Positions 21,972 through 32,840 of a DNA stretch of 64,000 bases are shown one piece after another. Below the pieces are notes generated by a model that saw only the letters and a list, made by a program, of their open reading frames with translations, had not been told where the DNA came from and did no database searches. Source of the stretch: CADEFQ01 sp050185195 (GTDB lineage Bacteria; Pseudomonadota; Gammaproteobacteria; Steroidobacterales; Steroidobacteraceae); the NCBI GenBank assembly GCA_050185195.1, contig JBFWZQ010000005.1, positions 62,001 to 126,000 of the forward strand, given 5' to 3'. A program made the position numbers and the translations under genes. Each line of letters opens with the position of its first letter. Within the stretch, counting starts at the first letter, position 1.

Positions 21972-22030
21972 GATTACCGGCGATCATCCGGGAGTGCGGC
22001 GCGTCGAGTCACCGCTCAAATCGGGGCTAT

Positions 22031-22491
22031 ATGACTCGTTCAGCCGCGCAATCCGATGGCGTCGCGCTGCTCGCCCGCCGCGACTACGCCTCGGGCGAAC
22101 TCAAGGCGAAGCTGATCGACAAGGGCCACGACCCGGCCGAGGTCGAGGCGGTGGTGGCAGGTTTCGTCGCGCAGCGCCTCATCGACGATGCCCGCTACGC
22201 CGAGCGCTTCGTCGCCTACCGGGCCGCGCGCGGGCAGGGCCCGGTGCGCATCCGCATGGATCTCAAGGCGGCGGGCCTGCCTGCCGAACTCATCGAGGAA
22301 GCCCTCGCGGCCGGCCCCGATTTCGCGGCCCTCGCGGCCGCTGCCCGGGCGCGCAAGTTCGGCGCCCGGCCACCCGGGGATTTCCGGGACAAGGCGCGCC
22401 AAGCCCGTTTTTTGCAATATCGGGGCTTTTCCGTCGATGATATCCGGTCAGCCTTCGGGAACGTCCCCGGGGGCACCTACGACCCGGATCC

Positions 22492-22495
<4 letters not shown>
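22031..22495 (+). CDS. recX: Regulatory protein RecX
   Basis: A 154-residue modulator that caps RecA filaments. The three-helix repeats are visible: ALLARRDYASGELKAKL, AQRLIDDARYAERFVAYRA and the C-terminal KARQARFLQYRGFSVDDIRSAF. The length matches the family. It is separated from recA by 453 bp holding the DUF559 gene instead of the usual short gap, so it probably depends on its own promoter or on read-through. Its stop overlaps the alaS start (ATGA). Confidence 0.93.
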
Positions 22496-25134
<2,639 letters not shown>

Positions 25135-25146
25135 CGGCGCGCGCCC

Positions 25147-26364
25147 GTGGCGCTGATCGTCCAGAAATACGGGGGCACCTCGGTCGGCTCGATCGAGCTG
25201 ATCCACAAGGTGGCGGCCCGCGTGGCGGCGGTGCGCGCGCGCGGCGATCGCGCCGTCGTTGCCGTCTCGGCGATGGGCGACGCCACCGACCGCCTCGTCG
25301 ACATGGCCCGCGCGCTGTGCCCGGCGCCCGACCCGCGGGAGCTGGACGCCTTGCTCGCGACGGGCGAGCAGGTCTCGATCGCGCTGCTCGCGATGGCCCT
25401 GCGCGCGCGCGGCGTCCCGGCCCGCTCCTACACGGGCGCGCAGGTGCGCATCCGCACGACGAGCATGCACGGCCGGGCCCGGATCGAGGCCGTGGAGACG
25501 GCGGTGCTCTCGGCGGCGCTCGATGAAGGGGTGGTGCCGGTGGTCGCGGGTTTCCAGGGCGTGGACGCCACGGGCGCCATCACGACGATCGGCCGTGGCG
25601 GCTCCGACACCACCGCAGTCGCGCTGGCGGTTGCGCTGAAGGCGGACGAATGCCAGATCCTGACGGATGTCGACGGGGTCTACACCACCGATCCGCGCCT
25701 GGTGCCCGAGGCACGGCGACTCGAGCGGCTATCGTTCGATGAAATGCTCGAGCTCGCAGGGCAGGGCTCGCGCGTGCTGCACCTGCGGGCCGTGGAATTC
25801 GCGGCGAAATATGGCGTGGCGCTGCGGGTGGCCGCGAGCCATGGCGACGGCCCAGGCACCTTGATCGACCGGGAGGACCCGCGCGTGGAAGCACCTGTAG
25901 TGTCAGGCATCGCGTTCAATCGCGACGAAGCCCAGATCGTGGTGAGCGGCGTGCCGAATGCGCCCGAGACGCCCTATCGGCTGCTCGAGGCCGTGTCCGG
26001 GGCGGGCATTGAAATCGACATGATCGTGCTCGCGTCGAATGAGGACGGCACCGCGGATTTCGCCTTCACCGTGCATCGTGGGGATTATGTCCGGGCGCTC
26101 GAACTCGCCCGGCAGGGTGCCGCCTCCTGGCCGGCGGCGCGCGTCGAGGGCACCGACCGGGTCGCCAAGATGTCCGTCGTAGGCGTCGGCATGCGCTCCC
26201 ACGCCGGCGTCGCGGCTAGACTTTTCGCAACGCTTGCGCGTGCCGGCATCGCGGTGAGGCTTGTTTCGACGTCGGAAATACGCATCTCCGTGCTGCTCGC
26301 GGAAGCGGAACTCGAACGGGCGGTGCGCGAAACACACGAAGCGTTCTCACTGTCCGGACAATAG
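25147..26364 (+). CDS. lysC: Aspartate kinase
   Basis: A 405-residue enzyme that phosphorylates aspartate, first step toward Lys, Thr, Met and diaminopimelate. The start is GTG 25147, giving the canonical ALIVQKYGGTSVGS. The amino-acid-kinase domain has GFQGVDATGAITTIGRGGSDTTA (in parts) and DVDGVYTTDPRLVPEA. Two C-terminal ACT domains follow (VVSGVP region and VGVGMRSHAGVAARLFATLA), the usual site of Lys/Thr feedback. It starts 12 bp after alaS. Confidence 0.97.
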   Translation: MALIVQKYGGTSVGSIELIHKVAARVAAVRARGDRAVVAVSAMGDATDRLVDMARALCPAPDPRELDALLATGEQVSIALLAMALRARGVPARSYTGAQVRIRTTSMHGRARIEAVETAVLSAALDEGVVPVVAGFQGVDATGAITTIGRGGSDTTAVALAVALKADECQILTDVDGVYTTDPRLVPEARRLERLSFDEMLELAGQGSRVLHLRAVEFAAKYGVALRVAASHGDGPGTLIDREDPRVEAPVVSGIAFNRDEAQIVVSGVPNAPETPYRLLEAVSGAGIEIDMIVLASNEDGTADFAFTVHRGDYVRALELARQGAASWPAARVEGTDRVAKMSVVGVGMRSHAGVAARLFATLARAGIAVRLVSTSEIRISVLLAEAELERAVRETHEAFSLSGQ

Positions 26365-26444
26365 GGGTTTTTCTGATGGCTCCCGGGTTGGGCTGCCGTT
26401 ACATTGGTCCCAACCTGACGCTTTATTCATGGAGGACCCTGGAA

Positions 26445-26654
26445 ATGCTGATTCTGACGAGGCGCGTCGGCGAAGCCGTGATGATCGGTGACGAAGTGAC
26501 GGTCACGGTGCTCGGCGTGAAGGGAAACCAGGTTCGCGTCGGCGTGAATGCGCCCAAGACCGTGTCGGTCCACCGCGAAGAGATCTACGAGCGCATCCAG
26601 CGCGAAGAGCAGGGCGACGCGCCCGGCAACTCGCAGGAATACGCGGTCGGCTGA
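26445..26654 (+). CDS. csrA: Carbon storage regulator CsrA
   Basis: A 69-residue RNA-binding translational regulator that targets GGA motifs in leaders. MLILTRRVGEAVMIGD and VRVGVNAPKTVSVHREEIYERI are canonical, including Leu4 and Arg44 equivalents used for RNA contact. The start at 26445 is set by family identity; GGAGG lies 10 bp upstream and there is a second GGA at the start codon, so autoregulation is plausible. It lies 80 bp after lysC and directly before tRNA-Ser. Confidence 0.97.
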   Translation: MLILTRRVGEAVMIGDEVTVTVLGVKGNQVRVGVNAPKTVSVHREEIYERIQREEQGDAPGNSQEYAVG

Positions 26655-26658
26655 GACT

Positions 26659-26687
26659 TTGCCTGACCGGACTGCGGCCAGTATGAT
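26659..26687 (+). promoter_or_regulatory. Sigma-70 promoter of tRNA-Ser
   Basis: TTGCCT at 26659-26664, an exact 17-bp spacer and TATGAT at 26682-26687. A GC-rich discriminator GCGCCCC follows, as is usual in growth-rate and stringently controlled stable-RNA promoters. The start of the tRNA is 19 bp past the -10 box. Confidence 0.75.
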
Positions 26688-26706
26688 GCGCCCCTTCCAG
26701 CGCACC

Positions 26707-26797
26707 GGAGAGATGGCCGAGTGGTCGAAGGCGCACCCCTGCTAAGGGTGTAAGGGTCAAAAGCCCTTCGAGGGTTCGAATCCCTCTCTCTCCGCCA
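26707..26797 (+). tRNA. tRNA-Ser (anticodon GCU)
   Basis: A 91-nt type II tRNA with a long variable arm. The acceptor stem pairs GGAGAGA with TCTCTCC. The anticodon stem CACCC/GGGTG encloses GCT at 26741-26743. The variable-arm stem is AAGGG/CCCTT and the T arm is GAGGGTTCGAATCCCTC. The 3' CCA is encoded. It decodes AGC/AGU. Confidence 0.97.
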
Positions 26798-27167
26798 TTG
26801 GGAGCTCCCGCCGGCCGGTGGCTTGCTCCGAACCCGGGGACCCACGGTGCCCAGGCGCGCCGCGTTCGGCAGCGGCGCGGCAAACCCCTCTTATTCGCTT
26901 TCTCGCACCGCCATCTGGGGCCATGCGGCCGGCTGCTGGTTGTCCGATTCGCGATCGAGTCCGTGGAGTCATCCTGGCGGACCTCTGATCGGGTGCGCCT
27001 TAGTTGTACTTTTCGAGATCTGAAAACAGATTGCGACTGAGAACGAGTCTGATTCAGCCGCAGCTGGATGCACGCTTGCTATTGCAATGAAGGGTGCCGT
27101 CCCCACCTGTGGCAGCATGCAAGAAGTCCAGGCACGAGGCGTGCAGCGCCGCCATGGGAGCACCGGC
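26798..27167. other. Gap of 370 bp between tRNA-Ser and the PepSY cassette
   Basis: No credible gene was seen. The first half is GC-rich and featureless. The second half, about 26990-27060, is AT-richer than its surroundings and probably holds the promoter of the PepSY-DUF2271 operon. Short frames here do not resemble known proteins and lack the third-position GC bias of the neighbours. Confidence 0.6.
27038..27052. promoter_or_regulatory. Weak Fur-box-like site upstream of the flavinylation cassette
   Basis: TGAGAACGAGTCTGA agrees with the 7-1-7 Fur consensus TGATAATNATTATCA at 9 of 14 defined positions. It lies in the AT-rich part of the gap, 116 bp before the first gene. Iron control would fit a ferric-reductase-type membrane reductase, but a match of this quality can occur by chance. 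Confidence 0.25.
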
Positions 27168-27488
27168 ATGAATCCCATTCCATTCCTGCGCCGCGGGCTG
27201 CTCGCCCTGTCCCTGTCGCTGGGCCTTGCGGCCTGGCCTGTCCAGGCCTCCGACGATTGCGAAGTGCCGGTGGAGCAGTGGCAATCGCGAGAAGCCGTGC
27301 ACGAGATGGCGACGGCCCGGGGTTGGGAAGTGCAGCGGCTCAAGATCGATGACGGCTGCTACGAAGTCCTCGGCAAGGATGCCCAGGGCCGTGCCTTCAA
27401 GGCCAAGATCGACCCGCAGACCCTGAAGGTGGTGAAGATCAAGTACAAGGATCAACACCGCAGCCGGGAACGTGGCCAATTCAACTAG
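27168..27488 (+). CDS. Small exported PepSY-domain protein
   Basis: A 106-residue protein with a signal peptide (MNPIPFLRRGLLALSLSLGLAAW, in parts, ending near VQASDD). The rest is one PepSY domain: EQWQSREAVHEMATARGWEVQRLKIDDGCYEVLGKDAQGR and the terminal strand with YKDQ. The start ATG at 27168 is chosen because it opens the signal peptide; the frame is open further upstream. Such small PepSY proteins often accompany DUF2271 proteins and PepSY-transmembrane reductases. It is the first gene of the four-gene cassette, 18 bp before the next. Confidence 0.85.
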   Translation: MNPIPFLRRGLLALSLSLGLAAWPVQASDDCEVPVEQWQSREAVHEMATARGWEVQRLKIDDGCYEVLGKDAQGRAFKAKIDPQTLKVVKIKYKDQHRSRERGQFN

Positions 27489-27506
27489 TGCGACGGAAGA
27501 AGACCC

Positions 27507-28010
27507 ATGTCCAGACGCATATCCAAGCCCACAACCGGACCTCTTTTGGCTACCACCGTGGCCGCCGCCTGCGCATTGGCCTTGCCCGCGCTGGCCCACG
27601 GCCGTCAGCTCACGCTGACGACCCAGCTCAAGAACTATGGCGGCGATGGCGCCTATCTCGCCGTCTACCTGACCGACTCCAAGGGTACCTATGTCCGTAC
27701 GCTCTGGGTGGCGGGGGGCAAGGCCAAGTTCTACAAACACCTGGCCGACTGGAATCGGCTGTCCGCCGGCGATGCCAAGCGCCTCGCCGGCGTGACCGGC
27801 GCCAGCGTGGGCGCGGGGCGCACGCTCAAGGTGACCGCCGATCTGGCAGATGCACTGATCGACGCAGGCTATGAAATCCGCATCGACGCCGCGGCGGAAG
27901 ACATGCGAGACAGCCCATCGGACGTCCGCGTGCCCTTGACGACGCAGAACGTCGGCAAGCTCCAGGCCGGCAAACAGTACATCCAGTCCCTGACCTATCA
28001 ATTGAAGTAG
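27507..28010 (+). CDS. DUF2271 protein, candidate flavinylated exported electron carrier
   Basis: A 167-residue exported protein. The signal peptide begins SRRISK, close to the twin-arginine (Tat) motif, and ends near ALAHG. The mature part matches DUF2271 (QLTLTTQLKNYGGDGAYLAVYLTDSKGTYVRTLWVAGG, in parts, and the C-terminal LTYQLK). DAKRLAGVTGAS (residues 89-100) resembles the Dxx(S/T)GA(T/S) site onto which ApbE attaches FMN, with Thr97 as acceptor. ApbE and a flavoreductase are encoded just downstream, which supports this reading. Flavinylation itself is predicted, not shown. Confidence 0.85.
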   Translation: MSRRISKPTTGPLLATTVAAACALALPALAHGRQLTLTTQLKNYGGDGAYLAVYLTDSKGTYVRTLWVAGGKAKFYKHLADWNRLSAGDAKRLAGVTGASVGAGRTLKVTADLADALIDAGYEIRIDAAAEDMRDSPSDVRVPLTTQNVGKLQAGKQYIQSLTYQLK

Positions 28011-28019
28011 GCAGCACTC

Positions 28020-30224
28020 ATGGGCTGGAAAGCCATCCACCGCTGGCTGGGCCTGGCGGCTGGTTGCCTTGCGCTGGAGCTGGGCACGACTGGCGTCTTC
28101 CTGGTCATCGATTCGGTGGTACAGGCACGACACGCCAGTCCGGCTCCGCTTGATCTGTCCGTGGCCACGCTGGCCGAGCGCGTGCAGCGCGCCATGCCGG
28201 GCGTGGAGGAAATCCGTCGCCTGCCCTCAGGAGCCTTCGTTGCCTATGGCTTCGATGGCGAGCAGGCGCAAGCCTCCTATGTGGATCCGGACGACGGCCG
28301 GGTTCTCGCCAACTACCGTCCCTCTCAACTGCCGCGCTGGGTGAAGAACCTGCACCGCACGCTGCTGATGGGCGATGCGGGCCGCTGGGGCGCTGCCGCC
28401 ATTGCACTGGCCATGGCGCTGATTTCGTTCTCCGGCCTCGTGCTGTTGCTGCGACGCATGGGCGGATGGCGACGCCTGGCAGGCCCAGTGCGTGGTTTGC
28501 TGGCGCAGCGCCTGCACGTACTCGTGGGCAGGGTGGTGCTCGTCGTGCTGTGCCTGTCCTCGCTCACGGCACTCTACATGAGCGCGACCACGCTTGAGCT
28601 GCTGGAGCTCGACGCCGGACCTGAGCCGGACGTCGTGTCTGTGATAGGCAGCCAGGCCGCGCTGTCCGGCGCGCAATTGCCTGCGTTGCAGGGTCTCGAC
28701 GCGCGGGACTTGCGCAAATTGAATTTCCCGAGCGCCGCGGACCCAGAAGATATCTGGAAAGTGACAACAGATCAGGGCCAGGGCTGGATCGATCGCTACA
28801 GCGGCCAGGCCCTCGCCTGGCAGGATTCCACGACTGCCCAGCGCATATACGACTGGGCCGTGGTACTGCATACGGGTGAAAGCGCCTGGCCCTGGGCCAT
28901 GGTGCTGGGGCTCGTGGGCGCCTCCATCGTGCTGCTGTGGCTATCGGGCTTGCTCATCTGGCGGCGGGCACGTCGCCAGGCGGTTCGCATCATCGGCAAC
29001 AGTGGCCTGGCACAGGCCGATGTGCTGATTTTCGTCGCCAGCGAAAATGGCAGCACCTGGGGTTTCGCCCAGGCGCTGCACGATGCGCTCGTGCAATGCG
29101 GCCATCGCGTGCGCACGAGCGGCCTCGAGAATTTCGAGACAACTCCGGCAACGCGGCAGGTATTCGTGCTCGCCGCCACCTATGGCGAGGGACAAGCCCC
29201 CACCCATGCCCGTCAGGCCCTGGAACGCATCGAGCGCCATCCCCCCGGCGTTGTGCCCGTGGCGGTACTCGGCTTTGGCGACCAGCAGTTTCCCACCTTT
29301 TGTGCCTTTGCCCGGTCGGTGGAGGAGGCCCTGCGCGCACGAGGTTGGCCGACGTTGCTGCCGCTCGAATGCATTCACCAGCAGTCAGGCCAGCAGTTCG
29401 CTCTCTGGGGCGAGGCCTTGGCGCAGGCGCTGAATGAGCCCCTGGTGCTGAACCATGTGCCGCGCATGCCGCCGAGCACCACGCTCACGCTGATCTCGCG
29501 ACGGGACTACCCTGGCCAGACGGACAGGCCCACGGCCATCCTGCGATTTCAATGGCCGCGCCTGGGATGGTGGGATCGACTGCGTGGGCGCGGTCTGGCG
29601 CACTTTGACGCGGGCGATCTGGTGGGCATCCTTCCGCCGGGCACTGGTGTGCCGCGGTATTACTCGCTGGCCTCGGGCACCCCGGACGGATTCCTGGAAA
29701 TCTGCGTGCGCTTGTTCCCGGGCGGCCTGTGTTCCACCTACCTCTACGGCCTGCAGCCGGGGGGTACGGCCGAAGCCTTCATCCGGCGCAATCCCGGATT
29801 CGCTTTGCAAGGCCGGCATCAGCCTGTGGTGCTCATCGGCGCGGGTACGGGCGTGGCGCCACTGGCGGGGTTCATTCGGCGCAACGACAGGCGCGTCCCC
29901 ATGCATCTTTATTACGGGGGGCGCGACCCCGCGCTCGATTTCTATTTCGAGCCCGAGATCCAGCACTGGCTCGAGGAGCAGCGGTTGGCCAGCTTGCAGG
30001 CCGAGTTCTCGCGCACGCCGGGCGGAGGCTACGTGCAGGACGCCTTGCGCCGTGACGCCACGCGCCTGCGCGATCTGCTGAAGCGCGGCGCCATCGTGCG
30101 CGTGTGTGGCAGCCGTCCCATGGGCCGGGATGTCGCCAAGGCGCTGGACGAAATTCTGGGAACGCTGCGCCTCAGCGTGCAGCAGCTCAAGGCGAAGGGG
30201 CGCTATGCCGAAGATCTCTTCTGA
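28020..30224 (+). CDS. PepSY transmembrane / flavodoxin / FAD-NAD(P)H reductase fusion
   Basis: A 734-residue inner-membrane oxidoreductase. Residues 1 to about 320 form the PepSY_TM part with about four membrane helices; conserved-looking His residues near helix ends (WKAIHRWLG, NLHRTLL, QRLHVLVG, VVLHTGES) could ligate haem b. A flavodoxin-like domain starts near 333 (VLIFVASENGSTWGFAQAL), then a sulfite-reductase-type FAD domain with RYYSLAS near 544 and a NAD(P)H domain with GAGTGVAPLAGFIRR near 602. The C-terminus ends with the aromatic residues YAEDLF. Predicted electron flow is NAD(P)H to FAD to FMN to the membrane domain and outward. It overlaps apbE by 20 bp. Confidence 0.92.
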   Translation: MGWKAIHRWLGLAAGCLALELGTTGVFLVIDSVVQARHASPAPLDLSVATLAERVQRAMPGVEEIRRLPSGAFVAYGFDGEQAQASYVDPDDGRVLANYRPSQLPRWVKNLHRTLLMGDAGRWGAAAIALAMALISFSGLVLLLRRMGGWRRLAGPVRGLLAQRLHVLVGRVVLVVLCLSSLTALYMSATTLELLELDAGPEPDVVSVIGSQAALSGAQLPALQGLDARDLRKLNFPSAADPEDIWKVTTDQGQGWIDRYSGQALAWQDSTTAQRIYDWAVVLHTGESAWPWAMVLGLVGASIVLLWLSGLLIWRRARRQAVRIIGNSGLAQADVLIFVASENGSTWGFAQALHDALVQCGHRVRTSGLENFETTPATRQVFVLAATYGEGQAPTHARQALERIERHPPGVVPVAVLGFGDQQFPTFCAFARSVEEALRARGWPTLLPLECIHQQSGQQFALWGEALAQALNEPLVLNHVPRMPPSTTLTLISRRDYPGQTDRPTAILRFQWPRLGWWDRLRGRGLAHFDAGDLVGILPPGTGVPRYYSLASGTPDGFLEICVRLFPGGLCSTYLYGLQPGGTAEAFIRRNPGFALQGRHQPVVLIGAGTGVAPLAGFIRRNDRRVPMHLYYGGRDPALDFYFEPEIQHWLEEQRLASLQAEFSRTPGGGYVQDALRRDATRLRDLLKRGAIVRVCGSRPMGRDVAKALDEILGTLRLSVQQLKAKGRYAEDLF

Positions 30225-31179
30225 CCTGAATGGCCCGACCATGGGCACACGCTGGTCCGTCAAATGCGATTTCGCGCCGGATCGCGAGCCCGAACCACTG
30301 CAAGCCGCCTTGCAGGCAGCCGTGGATCGGGTGGATGCGCAGATGTCTCCCTGGAAGTCCGACAGCGACCTCATGCGCCTGAACGGCGCACCCGTCGACA
30401 GCTGGGTCGAACTGCCCGCGGAGATACTGGACGTGCTTGCCCGCGCGCTGGAGATCAGCCGCCTAAGCGCGGGTGCCTTCGACCCTGCCGTTGGAGCGCT
30501 GGTCGATGCCTGGGGCTTTGGCGCGGCACGCGACGAACCCGATGCACGAGCGATTCGCGTAGCGGGCGACACCTCCCGCTGCCCCGCGCACGAAAGCCTG
30601 GAACTCGATCTGGATGCAGGCCGGGCCTGCAAGCGCGCTCGCCTGCGGATCGATCTGTGCGGTATCGCAAAGGGCTACGCCGTGGATTGCATGGTGGATG
30701 TGCTGCAGCACTACGACATCCACCACGCGCTGGTGGCGCTCGATGGCGAACTGCGGGCCCTGGGCAGCCAGGTTGACGGGCAGCCCTGGGCGGTGGCGCT
30801 GGAGAGCCCTGAGCCCGGGCGCCGCGCGGTGCGTGGCGTGATCGAACTGCAGGACCTGGCCGTGGCCACCTCGGGCGACTACCGCCGCTTCATGCAGGTG
30901 GGTGATGCGCGTCTGGCGCACACCATGGACGGACGTCGGGCCGCGCCCGTGCGCAACGATGTCGCTTCCGTCACCGTGCTTGCACGCACGTGCATGGATG
31001 CCGACGCCTGGGCCACGGCGCTGCTGGTGGTCGGGCCGGGCGATGGGCCAGTCATGGCGCATCGCCTGGGACTGGAGGCGCTGTGGCTGTTGCGACAGGA
31101 GGGTGCATTGGTCGAGGTGGGGATGGGAAGGTTCAGCTCGGCCGCTCATTCCGGGGTGAGGGAAGCTTCGATCGCATAG
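30205..31179 (+). CDS. apbE: FAD:protein FMN transferase, ApbE family, without export signal
   Basis: A 324-residue enzyme that moves FMN from FAD to Thr/Ser of target proteins. Family motifs are GPTMGTRWSVK, AFDPAVGALVDAWGFG, DLCGIAKGYAVD, ATSGDYRRFMQ, LAHTMDGR and the metal-binding CMDADAWATALLVVG. The usual NLGGD is replaced by ALDGE. Most ApbE proteins in Gram-negatives are exported lipoproteins, but this one starts MPKISSDLNGPTMG with no signal peptide, and no upstream in-frame start provides one. It is therefore likely cytoplasmic. It ends in a 34-bp convergent overlap with the hydrolase gene. Confidence 0.92.
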   Translation: MPKISSDLNGPTMGTRWSVKCDFAPDREPEPLQAALQAAVDRVDAQMSPWKSDSDLMRLNGAPVDSWVELPAEILDVLARALEISRLSAGAFDPAVGALVDAWGFGAARDEPDARAIRVAGDTSRCPAHESLELDLDAGRACKRARLRIDLCGIAKGYAVDCMVDVLQHYDIHHALVALDGELRALGSQVDGQPWAVALESPEPGRRAVRGVIELQDLAVATSGDYRRFMQVGDARLAHTMDGRRAAPVRNDVASVTVLARTCMDADAWATALLVVGPGDGPVMAHRLGLEALWLLRQEGALVEVGMGRFSSAAHSGVREASIA

Positions 31180-32837
31180 CGCGTGATTCTCCCGCGCCAC
31201 ACGATGCGCAACTGGCCATCGCGATGCCAGCCCACTTCACCGCTCGACGGAACGATCACGCCACCCTTGTGCGTGTAGTCCGAGAAATGGCCTTCCCAGG
31301 GTAGCTGTTTGAAACCGGCGCCGAACTTGCCCCAGCGCGCGGGGGTGTAGATGCCGACCACGGTGCCGTCTTCACCGAACGTGAACTCGAGCGAGACGGT
31401 AGTCCCGCCGCACGTCAGCGTCGCGAGGGCGCGATCGTCATCGATGGCCGTCCAGCGTAGTGCCTTGCCCGGCACGAGGGCCCATGGATACCAGACGGCC
31501 TCGGCGAGGTAACGGTGCAGCGCTCCTGAATTCATCTGTGGCGTGCCGCCGTCCATCGCGACCTCGAAACGCGACTGCAGGAGCACCCGGCCCGCGCCCA
31601 GGCCGTCCCGGAGCGAGTCGATCACGCGCAGGTGGATCAGGGGCAGCAGGCGCACGCGCGCGTTCCAGGTAAATGCGCAAGGAGCGGCCGAGGCGACGTG
31701 CACGGCCGTGAAGTCCATCCAGCGCCCTGACACCCCATCGGTGCGCAGTTGTCCCGTTTGGTGGATCTCAACCGACTCGGGGCGGGGGAGGTTGTCGCCC
31801 AGTGCAAGGCGAAGGTAGCGGGCGACGGGCGCGGGCAACGCGGCTTCGTCGATGCCGACGCGAGCGGTGGTATCCGCGCCTGGTTGCACGTGTGCCCGCC
31901 GGGCGAGGTCGACGATTTCACGGCGCACGGCGTCGTCATGCCCCACCCACAGGTGGCCGCCGGTTTCGAACCCGATGATTTTCGCGTCGGCGATCCGGCT
32001 TGCCGTGTACTCGGCGGCCGCATACGTGCCGAAGCCGTCGTCGCGCGCACTGACTACGAGCGTCGGGGCACGAATCGATTCCAGCGGGTAGGGCGTGAGG
32101 CGCTTGCCCAGTCCCGTGTCGTCGCGCAGGCCGGCGATGCGGGCCGACACCGGCAAGATGCCGTCGACCAGGGCCTTCACGCGCTCGCGCTCGCGGTCGC
32201 TCGCCGCGGCGAGCAATGCAGGTGGAGTCGCAAGCACGTAGCGGACGACTTGGTCGCGGGCTACTTGCAGGGCCGCCCAGAACCGAAAATCGGACCCGAG
32301 CAGACGCATGAACATTGCGTCCGTCCGGTCCGATATCGGCGGGGCAGGGTGGGCGGTCGAACTCGGCTGGTAGGCGATCGGCACGATGAGCGCCAGTGCG
32401 CCGACACGATCGGGATGGCGGATCGCCATTTGCAGCGCAGAGGGGGCGCCCGCGGAGCCACCCACGACGACCGCCTTGTCGATGCCCAGCGCGTCGAGGA
32501 GGCACACGTGTGCGTCGGCCTGCGCCTCGGGTGACGCGTCGAGGGGTCGCGGCGTGCGCAGGTAGCCGAAGCGCGACATCGCGATCACGCGCAGGCCGTG
32601 CCGCGCGAGCGGGCGCGCGAAGGCCATGCCCTGGTCATGCCCGCCGCCGCTGCCGTGGATCATCAGCAGCGGCGCACCGAGGCCGGCTTCCTGGTATTCG
32701 ATCGGTCCGCAGCGGGTGGCGAGTATGGTGCTGCCTTGCGCGGCGCGCGCGGCCGCCCGCGCGCGATCGTTCAGGAACCGTACGTAGATGGCAGCGGTGG
32801 CCAGCCCCAGTACCACCAGCGTCGCAAGGAATTTCAT
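31146..32837 (-). CDS. Membrane-anchored alpha/beta hydrolase fused to a DUF6544-like domain
   Basis: A 563-residue protein. Residues 1-22 form an N-terminal membrane anchor or signal (MKFLATLVVLGLATAAIYV). An alpha/beta hydrolase occupies about 40-320: the oxyanion region MIHGSGGGHDQGM, nucleophile elbow GGSAGAP, acid in VVSARDDGFGTY and His in TGGHLWVGHDD. After a short linker, residues about 330-563 match DUF6544-like proteins (ALPAPVARYLRLALGD, GRWMDFTAVHVAS, NARVRLLPLIHLRV, YLAEAVWYPWALVPG). It is divergent from the MarR-GNAT gene across a palindrome, so that regulator probably controls it. The substrate is unknown. Confidence 0.85.
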   Translation of the reverse strand: MKFLATLVVLGLATAAIYVRFLNDRARAAARAAQGSTILATRCGPIEYQEAGLGAPLLMIHGSGGGHDQGMAFARPLARHGLRVIAMSRFGYLRTPRPLDASPEAQADAHVCLLDALGIDKAVVVGGSAGAPSALQMAIRHPDRVGALALIVPIAYQPSSTAHPAPPISDRTDAMFMRLLGSDFRFWAALQVARDQVVRYVLATPPALLAAASDRERERVKALVDGILPVSARIAGLRDDTGLGKRLTPYPLESIRAPTLVVSARDDGFGTYAAAEYTASRIADAKIIGFETGGHLWVGHDDAVRREIVDLARRAHVQPGADTTARVGIDEAALPAPVARYLRLALGDNLPRPESVEIHQTGQLRTDGVSGRWMDFTAVHVASAAPCAFTWNARVRLLPLIHLRVIDSLRDGLGAGRVLLQSRFEVAMDGGTPQMNSGALHRYLAEAVWYPWALVPGKALRWTAIDDDRALATLTCGGTTVSLEFTFGEDGTVVGIYTPARWGKFGAGFKQLPWEGHFSDYTHKGGVIVPSSGEVGWHRDGQLRIVWRGRITRYAIEASLTPE

Positions 32838-32840
32838 AAC

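Noticed and set aside
26503..26972. Minus-strand frames over csrA and tRNA-Ser with GERGIRTLEG and MAEREGFEPSKGF
   Set aside because: These phrases are the usual translation of tRNA-Ser antisense and are not proteins.
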